From Promethearchaeum sp. (GTDB lineage: Archaea > Asgardarchaeota > Lokiarchaeia > Sigyniarchaeales > Promethearchaeaceae): a stretch of DNA of 44,493 nucleotides. Numbering within the stretch: the stretch's first letter is position 1; each line of letters starts with the position of its first letter. Shown here one piece after another: positions 1-9,003 of this stretch. Below the pieces are notes generated by a model. That model searched no databases. It worked only from the letters and a program-made list of their open reading frames with translations, and was not told the DNA's origin. The stretch is taken from contig JAUWOE010000004.1 of the NCBI GenBank assembly GCA_030612265.1, forward strand, positions 1 through 44,493. The letters are read 5' to 3'. The translations under genes were made by a program, and so were the position numbers.

Positions 1-1
1 T

Positions 2-2119
2 AATCAAGCAAATGTTCCTTATGGAGATGTCGCTAATGACTTAAACTATTATCATGTTATGAAAGTTTTAAGACAACACCCTAACTCACATTTTCCTCTT
101 CACTTTTCAGGAACTTTACTTACAGACTTGGCTTGGTTTAATCAAAGCACTTTAGATTATTTACGAGATGGATATAATGATAATCAATTTGAGATTATTG
201 GATCAACTTATTCTCAAAATGTTATGTATTCACACCTTGATAATTATGATAATACAATTCAAATTGAAAAACACCAACAAGTTATAGAATCAATCATTGG
301 AGCTGAACCAACTGGTTTTTGGAATCCTGAAAGATGCTGGAATCAATCCAGCTATGTAGATTTGCTCGTTGACAACGGATATGAATATACCTTTATTGAA
401 GATCAAATATTGGAGCAATCCACAACAGTTAGTGATAATGATGAATATAAAGTACGCACTACATCTTTTAGCGGAAAAACTATTAAAATAGTTAACGACG
501 ATAAAGCAATAATCAACATGGTGGACAACATTGCTTTTACAATTGAAGATCCTTCTAGTATCGAAGTGCAACAAGCCGTTGATGACCTTATAGCTTTCTT
601 ACAAGTCATTTATGAATCCGATGCTGATGACGATTATTTGGTATTTTACGGACAAGATATGGAAGCTTGGGGATTATGGCAAGAAGAAGGTTGGAATTTA
701 GGTGGACATAGCATTGCAGATTCGGTAGAGAGAGTAACCGCGCGACTTGATTATATGCTTACAAGACTTGAACAAGAATCTTCTTGGTTAAACATTGTTA
801 CCCCGGGTGAATTCATTGAATCACTCCCAGTTGATTATAGTTACGAACATGTTGATTCTTATGTTGACGGTCAAGCTGATTGGATGCAAGTGCCAAGCCA
901 AAATGAAGGTTTTACAGACTGGTTTGATTTTAATGAGAATGATTCTAGGTTAATCGATTATCGTAATCAATTCTATCAAGCCAGAACCCGTTTAAAATTT
1001 ATTGATTCTGAGATTGATTCCCTTGCATCAAGTCAAAATGTGACCGCTGCAAAAAATCTAATGAGTTATGCAAAATTTGTCTTTGCAGCTCATCAATTTG
1101 AATTTGGGTGTATCGGATGTTATTTTCCTTGGTATTACGGAACTAAAATTGCTCTAATAACTGCAGAAGCTGCGTATTATGCACTAAATCCTAACATACA
1201 GGCAAATTCACTTAAAATTGACTGGGATTTGGATGGTCATGATGAGTACATTTTGCGTAATCAAAAAGCATTATTTGTATTCTCAGGAACTGGGGGAAGG
1301 TTAATTAATTGGTTTGATTTGGTAGAAGGTAAGGTACTACTTGCAAATGATGTTCCTGCTACTTACTCTGGTGTTGGAGGCCAATCTTATCCGACAGGGA
1401 CTCCTTTTTCATATCCAATAGATATAATCAATCCATATAATTTATGGGGAAGGACAGAAAATAGCTATTTACTCCGCCAAAAATCATTTAATGACATGTT
1501 TTTGAAACCAACTAATTTAATTGATGAAGATTTTTGGAAAACTAGCGAAAGAACAGGTTCTCTTCTAGATAATTCTGTCGTGTTCACTCAAGCAAATAGC
1601 GATTTAACGGTTACAAAGCAATTTATAATAAATGACACAATTAATTCATTAAGAGTATTTTATACATTTGAAAATACTGGAACTGATACAATTACACCAA
1701 ATATTGGCCTAGCTTTTAATCCAGACAATGAAAATCTTCTTATATATGGAAAAAATGGTTTAAGTCTTGATTCTTGGGAAGAAAATTCTGAAACACATAT
1801 TTTAATAAATGAAAACAATTCAAAAACTAGCATAAAAATGATCGGAGAGAGTGATAAAATTACAGGAATCTCTAATGTGAGTGCAAAAAATATGTTTACA
1901 AGTGATTTCACCTTAACACTCAAAGAAATTTCAGCTCAAGATACTTTAAGTGCTGAATTTTTGCTAATGTACTCTGAAGAATTTTTAACTCCAATAGATC
2001 CTGAAGACTCAAACAACATTGCCATACTACCCCAACTCATATTTCTTTTTATGTTCATTGGAGTGGCTACAATTATGGTATATTCCAAACAGCGGGTGAA
2101 ATTGAACACTAAAAAATGA
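2..2119 (+). CDS. GH57 family glycoside hydrolase, membrane-anchored (5' partial)
   Basis: The reading frame is open from base 2, so the true start lies left of the window; the ATG at 59 is internal. Counting from that Met, three GH57 signatures are visible: FEIIG (about 44-48), GFWNPERCW with the probable nucleophile Glu91, and YGQDMEAWG with the probable acid/base Asp200. The N-terminal HQP histidine motif of GH57 must be in the missing part. A long region after about residue 400 looks like the beta-sandwich found behind the barrel in GH57 glucan-acting enzymes. The C-terminus has a hydrophobic segment (about 658-676) and a Lys/Arg-rich tail, so the enzyme is probably anchored with its catalytic part outside the cell. 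Hydrolysis or transglycosylation of alpha-glucans is inferred from the family and the neighbouring genes. A sugar kinase gene follows after 16 bases, probably in the same transcript. The exact activity (amylase or glucanotransferase) cannot be decided. Confidence 0.8.
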   Translation, partial: NQANVPYGDVANDLNYYHVMKVLRQHPNSHFPLHFSGTLLTDLAWFNQSTLDYLRDGYNDNQFEIIGSTYSQNVMYSHLDNYDNTIQIEKHQQVIESIIGAEPTGFWNPERCWNQSSYVDLLVDNGYEYTFIEDQILEQSTTVSDNDEYKVRTTSFSGKTIKIVNDDKAIINMVDNIAFTIEDPSSIEVQQAVDDLIAFLQVIYESDADDDYLVFYGQDMEAWGLWQEEGWNLGGHSIADSVERVTARLDYMLTRLEQESSWLNIVTPGEFIESLPVDYSYEHVDSYVDGQADWMQVPSQNEGFTDWFDFNENDSRLIDYRNQFYQARTRLKFIDSEIDSLASSQNVTAAKNLMSYAKFVFAAHQFEFGCIGCYFPWYYGTKIALITAEAAYYALNPNIQANSLKIDWDLDGHDEYILRNQKALFVFSGTGGRLINWFDLVEGKVLLANDVPATYSGVGGQSYPTGTPFSYPIDIINPYNLWGRTENSYLLRQKSFNDMFLKPTNLIDEDFWKTSERTGSLLDNSVVFTQANSDLTVTKQFIINDTINSLRVFYTFENTGTDTITPNIGLAFNPDNENLLIYGKNGLSLDSWEENSETHILINENNSKTSIKMIGESDKITGISNVSAKNMFTSDFTLTLKEISAQDTLSAEFLLMYSEEFLTPIDPEDSNNIAILPQLIFLFMFIGVATIMVYSKQRVKLNTKK

Positions 2120-2135
2120 AGGATTTTAGAGTTTA

Positions 2136-3080
2136 ATGGAAGATAACAATAAAGAATTTGATGTTGTGGTTGTTGGTGCAGTTGGGATAGATACTAACAT
2201 ATATTTTTTCTCTAATCATATAGATTTTGATGTAGAAGCCAATTTTACAGAAAATTTAGATTATGTAGGGCAAGCGGGAGGCTATGCAAGTAAGGGTTTT
2301 GCGCGCCTTGGTTATAAAACTGCATTTATTGGAAATATTGGAAATGATAGTTGTGGAAATCAAATTCGTGAAGATTTTTTAAATAGCGGAATAAATATTG
2401 AGGGTCTAAATTTTGATCCAAAAGGAACAAAACGTTCTATAAATTTCATGTATCCCGATGGAAATAGAAAGAATTTTTATGATGGAAAAGGTCATATGGA
2501 TTTGGAACTCGATTTAAATCTCTGTAAATCAATTTTATCCAAGAGTACTTTAGCCCATTTTAATTTAATGAATTGGTCCCGAAAACTTCTACCTATAGCT
2601 AAAGATCTTGGTGTGAAAATTTCGTGTGATCTTCAAGATATTGTTGATATAAATGATCCGTATAGAGAAGATTTCATAAAATTCGCAGATTTTATCTTTT
2701 TTTCAACTGTTAATTTTTCTGATCCTTCGCTTGTGATTAAAAAAATCCAATCTAAAAATCCAAATCCAGATCTTATTATAATTGTTGGTATGGGAAAACT
2801 TGGATGTGTATTAGCCACAAGGGATAAAATTAATATTTATAAAGCGATTGATCTAAATAATTATCCAATAATTGATACAAATGGTGCAGGTGATGAATTG
2901 GCGGTGGGATTTTTATCAAGTTACATATTTGGAAAAGATTCTTTGGAAAATTCTATAATGCGAGGGCAAATTTGTGCGCGTTACACGTGTTCAATTAAAG
3001 CAAGCACCTCAAATTTAATTACCAAAGATGAATTGGAAGCATTTTGGAAAGAGCTGGGAGAAAATCAGATAAAAAAATAA
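2136..3080 (+). CDS. PfkB/ribokinase-family sugar kinase
   Basis: This is a 314-residue member of the PfkB carbohydrate kinase family, of usual length. The N-terminal strand and Asp-containing substrate region (VVVGAVGIDTN, about 11-22), the glycine-rich GQAGGYASKG segment (about 45-54) and the signature DTNGAGDELAVGF (from residue 247, catalytic base Asp253) are all present. Members phosphorylate sugars or nucleosides with ATP in the cytoplasm; the substrate cannot be read from the sequence. It lies 16 bases after a GH57 hydrolase and 33 bases before an esterase gene on the same strand. This suggests that it phosphorylates a sugar released by the surrounding glucan-degrading system. No signal peptide is seen. 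The ATG at 2136 directly follows the upstream stop and no strong ribosome-binding site is visible. Confidence 0.85.
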   Translation: MEDNNKEFDVVVVGAVGIDTNIYFFSNHIDFDVEANFTENLDYVGQAGGYASKGFARLGYKTAFIGNIGNDSCGNQIREDFLNSGINIEGLNFDPKGTKRSINFMYPDGNRKNFYDGKGHMDLELDLNLCKSILSKSTLAHFNLMNWSRKLLPIAKDLGVKISCDLQDIVDINDPYREDFIKFADFIFFSTVNFSDPSLVIKKIQSKNPNPDLIIIVGMGKLGCVLATRDKINIYKAIDLNNYPIIDTNGAGDELAVGFLSSYIFGKDSLENSIMRGQICARYTCSIKASTSNLITKDELEAFWKELGENQIKK

Positions 3081-3113
3081 TCATTATATATTTGAACATA
3101 CAGATTAATAATT

Positions 3114-4457
3114 ATGAACTCTAAATCTTTAAGTAAGATCTTTTTATTCTTTATTTTACTATTAGGATTTTTCAATGTTGGTGTAAATATGGGAGTTAGT
3201 TATGATTTTATTAATTTCGATGATTTCTTGGAGCAATATACTGCAGCATTAGAGGAAGACAAACCTGAAATTATAAATGATTATCTTGAATGGCAAGAAA
3301 ATAATGGAGGATTCCCAGCAATCCAAAATAATACGGATATTGTTTTTATTTATTATTCTGTTCACTATCTTAGTACACTTGGTGTAGTTGGAGATTTTAA
3401 TAGTTGGAGCTCTTTGATTTCTATGGTAAAATTAGAATCTGATGTCAGTTTTTTTTATAAAAAAATGTCGTTTGAACCTTCAGCTCGCTTAGATTATAAA
3501 TTTGTTAAAGATGGAAGTGATTGGATAATAGATCCCCGAAATCCAAATACTGTAACTGGAGGCTTTGGTCCAAATTCAGAGCTTTCAATGCCTGAATTCA
3601 TTCAACCTACAGAGATTATTCCAAGAGATAATATATCTCATGGAGAAATTATTACTTTAAGTGATCCATGGATTTCACCCAAAGTACAAGTTTATCTTCC
3701 ACCAAATTATTCCTCAAATAAGACATACTCTACCTTTTACACTTCAGATGGTTCAGAGTACATTTCACTTGCATCAGCTACAGTGATTTTGGATAATCTT
3801 ATCGCCGATAAAAGGATTGATCCTGTTATTGGAGTTTTTATCGATCCATTGGGAGACAGAATCGAATGGTATAGATGTAATCCAGATTATTTAACTTATT
3901 TGGATGGTTTAGTCGAATTTATTGATAATACGTATTCAACTAATAATTCTGCATATACGAGACTCCATTTAGGTGATTCAATGGGAGGGATAGTATCCGC
4001 TTATGTTGGTTTGGAGAGAAATGAAACTTTTAAATTAATAGGGAGTCATTCAGGAGCGTTTTGGACTGGAGATGACTATGGAATTTTACCGAAATATCAT
4101 GATGCTAGTCCCTCAATTGACTTGAAAATGTGGTTTTCAGCCGGAACTTACTAAGAGACCATTTATAATGATACTCAAATAATGGCAAATTACAGTATTG
4201 ATAAGGAATGGGAAACAGAAACAATATATCTGTATGAAGGCCATTCTTGGGGAAGTTGGAGACATACTTTTGATGATATGATGGAATTTTTCTTCACTTA
4301 TACAGGTAATTATGAAGATGACTCAAACACGGAACCACCACTTGATGATGAGGGAAATAATAAAATAATCGGACCCAGTTCTATGATTATTCTTGGATTA
4401 ATTTCGATAACTTCCATAAGTCTGATCAATAGAATAAATAGAAAGAAGAAATTCTAA
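3114..4457 (+). pseudogene. Secreted esterase with CBM48-like domain, broken by an in-frame TAA at 4152-4154
   Basis: The first part (346 codons, 3114-4154) has a signal peptide (about 5-29), an E-set/CBM48-like glycan-binding domain (about 74-160, with the typical VVGDFNSW) and an alpha/beta-hydrolase domain of the Fes/putative esterase family. The nucleophile is Ser289 in GDSMGG. A TAA at 4152-4154 then stops translation, but the same frame stays open to 4457 and encodes the rest of the fold. That part includes the expected catalytic His in EGHSWGSW (codon 377 counted through the stop) and a C-terminal membrane anchor with a basic tail. The nine codons between the stop and the next ATG (4182) also read as esterase (ETIYNDTQI). 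A GAA-to-TAA change is the simplest explanation. Alternatives are readthrough or a base-call error. Without the His part the enzyme should be inactive. Confidence 0.85.
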
Positions 4458-4543
4458 TAGTAAGATCTAGCCACACCGATTTGTGACGATTAAGAACTTA
4501 AGCTGGATCATGAGATTTTGATTAAAAATCTAAGCACAGTAAA

Positions 4544-4558
4544 GTATATATTTAAATA
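4544..4558 (+). promoter_or_regulatory. Archaeal TATA box that argues for the ATG at 4588
   Basis: The stretch GTATATATTTAAATA is a strong TATA-box candidate. It overlaps the first possible ATG (4558), and archaeal transcription usually begins about 25 bases further on. The transcript would then begin near 4570-4580, so translation would begin at the ATG at 4588. Confidence 0.5.
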
Positions 4559-4587
4559 TGCGAAAAATAGATATTGACATAATAAAT

Positions 4588-5853
4588 ATGGCAAAATTCA
4601 ATTTCTCCATATCAAAGAACGAAATTATTATAATTATTATTGTTCTCGCAATATGTATCTGGCCCTTATTCAATGCAATCTCCCTGATTAAGAATAGAAA
4701 CATTGTAAACACTTATGGACAAGTATCACAATTAAGAAATGGAGAACCCACATTTCTAAATTACCAAATGGATTTGAATATGAGATTCCCTCATAAAAAT
4801 TGGCATGCTAATCCGATCCTTTTGATTGAGAACCAATTATATCAACTATGTTATAATAACTCAGAAGTTGCTTCAGGAAGAATTTATTTTTTAAAGACAA
4901 CGTTCAACTCTGATTTTACTCAAATAACGAATATTGAAATGGAAATGACACCGTTAATTGAAAAAAACGTATTTAACTATCCTTATACATTCTCTTTTTA
5001 TTTCCTTTATTATGAAGACGATCATTTTTGGGTATTACAAAATGGAAAGCAAGATAATGAAACAGCTTCCAATATATGGAATTTAATTGAATTTCACCCC
5101 TATTCAGGAATTATTTCAAATATTTCGATTGATCTGTTTACAACCTTGGATGTTTCTCTCGAAACATTTGAGTACGCTAGATTTTTAGAACCATATGGGT
5201 TTTTTTTTCATAAAAAATCATTCTTGATAATAGAGAGGTTCAATATATATAACAATGAAAACTCATCTAATCCCTATTTAACAGATTCGGTGTTTGCAAT
5301 CGCAAATTTCTCATCAATAGATTTCCAATTTCGTTCTTTTTTAACCCTCCCTTCTTACCCTGAACTTGCTAAAATTTCTGTGGATCAATCAAAAATCAAT
5401 TTTCATGTCACAGATGATCCCCTTGGCAATGATCCCAATATAAAGAATTCAATTTATTCGTTTTATCATAATACAACCGATTTTTCTAAACCGTGCCAGA
5501 CAAAACAAGAAGAATATTGGAAAAGTAATTTCATTTACAGAGGAGACACCGTATTTGATTCAACTGTACACATAGACGGTATTTATGGTTTCTTAAACAC
5601 AGAACAAATAGAGATCTGGCCATTATGTGGTTATTCTGGAAACATACATAAAATTCCTGTAGGTTTTTTAATATTTTATTACGATGAAATAAACCATGAT
5701 CAAATAATTATTAGAAGAGAATTTGGATTGGTTGTTTCTAGTGTAATCTTGAGTGGTTCAATAATCTGGATTGCATATAAGCGGATTGTTAAAAAAAAAA
5801 AAGATTATAGGAAAGAAAAACCTAAAAAAATTATCTCTTTACGAAAGTTTTAA
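4588..5853 (+). CDS. Unknown membrane-anchored extracellular protein
   Basis: I do not recognise the family. From the ATG at 4588 the protein has 421 residues; an in-frame ATG at 4558 would add ten, but a TATA box lies on top of it. An isoleucine-rich hydrophobic segment follows about residue 12 and ends near residue 35. Then comes a large, probably extracellular domain rich in aromatic residues, Asn and Ser. A second hydrophobic segment lies near the C-terminus (VVSSVILSGSIIWIAY), followed by a strongly basic Lys/Arg tail. The topology resembles that of the other surface proteins of this region, with the bulk outside and the tail inside. Several short aromatic/polar repeats suggest a beta-rich fold, but no catalytic motif is visible. 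It lies between the broken esterase and the sugar transporter operon, so a role with extracellular glycans is possible but unproven. Confidence 0.6.
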   Translation: MAKFNFSISKNEIIIIIIVLAICIWPLFNAISLIKNRNIVNTYGQVSQLRNGEPTFLNYQMDLNMRFPHKNWHANPILLIENQLYQLCYNNSEVASGRIYFLKTTFNSDFTQITNIEMEMTPLIEKNVFNYPYTFSFYFLYYEDDHFWVLQNGKQDNETASNIWNLIEFHPYSGIISNISIDLFTTLDVSLETFEYARFLEPYGFFFHKKSFLIIERFNIYNNENSSNPYLTDSVFAIANFSSIDFQFRSFLTLPSYPELAKISVDQSKINFHVTDDPLGNDPNIKNSIYSFYHNTTDFSKPCQTKQEEYWKSNFIYRGDTVFDSTVHIDGIYGFLNTEQIEIWPLCGYSGNIHKIPVGFLIFYYDEINHDQIIIRREFGLVVSSVILSGSIIWIAYKRIVKKKKDYRKEKPKKIISLRKF

Positions 5854-5871
5854 CAAGAAGTTAAGCAATAA

Positions 5872-6060
5872 TAAGCTTCATTCTAGGTATTCATACATTA
5901 ATTTTTCATTTGTCTTTTTTATATAGGTAATTTTAAAGAAAACTCAAATAATAATCAAAAAACTGATAATAATGGAAAAAAAATAATTGGAACAAGTTCT
6001 ATGCATATTCTTGGATTAATGTCATTAACAACAGTAAGTTTAATGCATAAGAATAGATAA
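5872..6060 (+). pseudogene. Relic of an esterase C-terminus (partial duplicate)
   Basis: The stretch holds no intact gene, but the frame from 5926 reads GNFKENSN, then NGKKIIGTSSMHILGL, then a short hydrophobic tail ending in KNR and a TAA (6058-6060). This matches the C-terminus of the esterase gene 1.5 kb upstream (GNYEDDSN, NNKIIGPSSMIILGL). Upstream the likeness continues weakly at DNA level as far as a degraded cattct element (near 5876) resembling the HSW codons of the esterase. A stop at 5899-5901 stands where the esterase has the Glu of MMEFF. I read it as the remains of a second, related gene or of a tandem duplication. The rest of the 5854-6095 gap shows nothing else. Confidence 0.7.
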
Positions 6061-6095
6061 AAAAAGTAGATCGTAATAAGAATAAGAAATAAATT

Positions 6096-7475
6096 TTATT
6101 TCTGAGAATCCGCAATTCCTCCTTTGGGAAGAATTCGCATTTTTGAATCTGCATCAAAGAAATGTAACTGATCATCTAAGAATTTGACTTTTATTTGCTC
6201 ATCTATTTTAAATGATGCAATCCCTTCAACTTTGGCAATCATTTCGATAAATTCAGGGAAATCGATATATACATACGTATCAGAACCAATAGGTTCAAGT
6301 ACACCGATTGTTGCACTAAGAGAATTATTAGTCTCACTTCGATTTAATTCAATATGCTCAGGTCTAATTCCTAAAATAACATCTTTCTCAATAAAATCTT
6401 CAATTCCTATTAAATAACGTTCTGGGATTTTATATGAAAAAGATTCTGAATGAAAGACTTTTCCCCCATCTTTATTTATTATTTTTCCATTCACAAAATT
6501 CATGGATGGTGAACCAATAAATCCTGCTACAAATTGATTTAATGGCGTATTATAAACCTCTTTAGGTGTGCCAATTTGATTTGCTATACCTTCATTTAGT
6601 ACAACAATTCTATCTCCCAAAGTCATTGCCTCGATCTGATCATGAGTGACATAGATTGTTGTAGCTTTTAGTTTATTTGTTAATCGTTGTAATTCTGCTC
6701 TCATTTGAACCCTTAGCTTAGCATCTAAATTACTTAAAGGCTCATCCATTAAAAACGCTTTTGGATTGCGGATTATTGCTCGACCAAGAGCAACACGTTG
6801 CCTTTGACCCCCACTCAACTGCTTTGGTTTTTTCCATAATTGTTTTTCAATTCCCAATAGTTTAATAGTCTCTTTTACTTTTTCATTGATATTGACTTCT
6901 TCTTCCTGTAATTGAACTATTGATTTGTTAAATTTAGATCCAAATGAAATAATTAGATTATGAATATCATGACGGGATTCAGGAAACATCACAAGCATTA
7001 ATGATACTCCAAAAAGTCCAGCCCAGAAAAATAGTATTCCATTTCCAGTTAAAAATGGGATAAAATTTAAGATATAACGACAAAAAGCCCAGAATAATAT
7101 GGCAATAATTCCATAAAAGAGTATTTCCATTGTAGATAAAATAAAATTTGCAGATTTTACTTTTTGTCTTGATCTCAAACCAAATGCGAGATTATCATAA
7201 ACCGTATAATGAGGGTAAAGGGCATAACTTTGAAAGACCATAGCGATATCTCTATCTTTTGGTGGAATATCGTTAACAATATTTTCATCGATTTTAATTA
7301 CTCCTTCAGAGATCTCTTCCAACCCTGCTAACATTCGTAAGCTTGTAGTTTTACCACATCCCGAAGGACCTACCAGACACACAAATTCTTGATCATCAAT
7401 TTCCAGATTTAAATTTTTAACTGCAATGAATTCTCCAAACTTTTTTGTTACATTTTCGAATATTATTTTAGCCAT
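6096..7475 (-). CDS. MalK-type sugar ABC transporter ATPase with an inserted membrane hairpin
   Basis: This nucleotide-binding subunit powers sugar import. Walker A GPSGCGKT (36-43), the Q-loop Gln82 in FQSYALYPH, the signature LSGGQRQR (220-227), Walker B with Asp244-Glu245, the D-loop SNLD and the H-loop His278 are all intact, so it should hydrolyse ATP. A C-terminal TOBE-like domain (about 300-455) is typical of MalK/UgpC/MsmX. MalK proteins usually have about 370 residues; this one has 459. The excess is a block of about 87 residues (roughly 106-192) between NLAFGLRSR and the helix before LSGGQ. It contains two hydrophobic stretches (about 111-136 and 138-163) that look like a membrane hairpin. 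This is the last gene of a five-gene operon, 13 bases after the MalG-like gene. A GGAGGT ribosome-binding site precedes the ATG. Confidence 0.92.
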   Translation of the reverse strand: MAKIIFENVTKKFGEFIAVKNLNLEIDDQEFVCLVGPSGCGKTTSLRMLAGLEEISEGVIKIDENIVNDIPPKDRDIAMVFQSYALYPHYTVYDNLAFGLRSRQKVKSANFILSTMEILFYGIIAILFWAFCRYILNFIPFLTGNGILFFWAGLFGVSLMLVMFPESRHDIHNLIISFGSKFNKSIVQLQEEEVNINEKVKETIKLLGIEKQLWKKPKQLSGGQRQRVALGRAIIRNPKAFLMDEPLSNLDAKLRVQMRAELQRLTNKLKATTIYVTHDQIEAMTLGDRIVVLNEGIANQIGTPKEVYNTPLNQFVAGFIGSPSMNFVNGKIINKDGGKVFHSESFSYKIPERYLIGIEDFIEKDVILGIRPEHIELNRSETNNSLSATIGVLEPIGSDTYVYIDFPEFIEMIAKVEGIASFKIDEQIKVKFLDDQLHFFDADSKMRILPKGGIADSQK

Positions 7476-7488
7476 ATTTTTACCTCCA

Positions 7489-8991
7489 TTATTTTATACC
7501 ACCTGCTACTGCTCCTACTGCAAGGGTTTTTTGTAATAACATAAAAAAAGTTACTATTGGTAGAGCCACTATAATCGAATAAGGGGCAACCAGATCAAAA
7601 TAAACTGGAGCATCACTTGTAGCCATATTTTGATAATTATAAAAAAGTAAGGGTAATGTCTGTTTTGTTTCAGCTTGGATGAATGTTCTTGCCAAAACAA
7701 AATCTTGCCAAGATGTAATTAATGTAAATAAAAGTACAGCAACCATTCCAGATTTTACAAGGGGTAAAGCTATTTTCACGAAAGTCCCCACTTTCCCTGC
7801 TCCATCCATAATAGAAGCTTCTTCAATATCAATTGGGATCGTTTCAAAATAACCCTTCATCATCCATGTACAATATGCTGTGGCTCCAGTCGATGAAGCT
7901 AAAAGAACACCAAGAATAACAACTTTCTCTTCTAGTAAACCTAAAGTAGACCAAATTATATATTGAGGAATTAATAATATTAAACCAGGGAACATTTGAG
8001 TCGAAATTATCAAGAATGTGAAGAATTTATTCCCTCTGAATTTAAACCGAGCTAAAGCATACGCTGCAGAAACTGCAACTATTAATCCGATAGTTCCAGT
8101 GCCTATTCCAAGAAAAATACTTCGTAGAAAAGCGGAACCAAACTGAGTTTCGTCTTTTGATACAGAGAAAATTACACTTGAATAGTTTATTATTAAAGCT
8201 TTAATTGGTTCTTTAACTTCCGCGGTAGAAACTCCTGAGAAGGTGGAAATGGAAATTTTTAATGTTAAATAGACAGGAAGGAGTGTGAATATTAGATAAA
8301 AAATTAAAACTAGATAAAAAGGAATATTTAAAAGTATATTTCTTATAACATCCCCAACGTTTTGCTTCATTCCAGGTTTTGCTGCTTTTTTTTCACGGTT
8401 ACCTATTAAGAATATTATTGTTAAAATTGTCAAGATAAAAAATATTATAGATATAATAATACCAATTATAAATATAAATTGTGAAAGATCACCAATATCT
8501 ATTCGAACCCAATCATATCCTGGTTGACCTGTATCGGTAATTAGTTTAATTCCTTCAATAACCCAAATACTATTAAACAACCAAAAACCAGTTATTGATG
8601 TTAATCCACTTGATATACTTAAAACAACTGTTAATTTCTTAACTTTTTCATTCCAAATTTTATCTATCATTATAATTTTTAATAAAAATGCAACTATTAC
8701 AAAGTTACATAATATTCCAAGCAAATACATAACGAGATAGGATGTTATCATATATCTCATATCTGTCAATGAAGTATTTTGATAAATTGGTGCAACACTT
8801 ACCCAACCTGATCCAGTAGTATACCTTATTCTATTCCATAGTAAAGATTCTATCTGATACCAAGAAATAAATAGTAAAATGAACCCAAAAATTGCGATTA
8901 TTAAGAAAATATTTTCTTTCGAGGTCTTTTCTGGTTCTAAGGTTAAGAAATTATCATTTTTTTCCGTTATTACTAGATTTTTTTCTGTCAA
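7489..8991 (-). CDS. MalG-type sugar ABC transporter permease with extra N-terminal helices
   Basis: The C-terminal part (about 215-500) is a standard MalG-like inner-membrane permease domain with the EAA loop EEASIMDGAGKVGTFVK (390-406), which contacts the ATPase. MalG proteins usually have about 280 residues; here about 210 residues come first and add around four predicted helices (near 27-48, 82-107, 120-140 and 168-195). The start is a TTG at 8991. It is supported by an AGGAG ribosome-binding site that overlaps the stop codon of the upstream MalF-like gene, and no ATG fits better. The C-terminus ends in AGGIK, as in many MalG proteins. The gene is the fourth in the operon and pairs with the MalF-like permease. 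Maltose or maltodextrin import is inferred from the surrounding amylases, not from the permease itself. Confidence 0.9.
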   Translation of the reverse strand: MTEKNLVITEKNDNFLTLEPEKTSKENIFLIIAIFGFILLFISWYQIESLLWNRIRYTTGSGWVSVAPIYQNTSLTDMRYMITSYLVMYLLGILCNFVIVAFLLKIIMIDKIWNEKVKKLTVVLSISSGLTSITGFWLFNSIWVIEGIKLITDTGQPGYDWVRIDIGDLSQFIFIIGIIISIIFFILTILTIIFLIGNREKKAAKPGMKQNVGDVIRNILLNIPFYLVLIFYLIFTLLPVYLTLKISISTFSGVSTAEVKEPIKALIINYSSVIFSVSKDETQFGSAFLRSIFLGIGTGTIGLIVAVSAAYALARFKFRGNKFFTFLIISTQMFPGLILLIPQYIIWSTLGLLEEKVVILGVLLASSTGATAYCTWMMKGYFETIPIDIEEASIMDGAGKVGTFVKIALPLVKSGMVAVLLFTLITSWQDFVLARTFIQAETKQTLPLLFYNYQNMATSDAPVYFDLVAPYSIIVALPIVTFFMLLQKTLAVGAVAGGIK

Positions 8992-9003
8992 ATTAATACG
9001 CTC

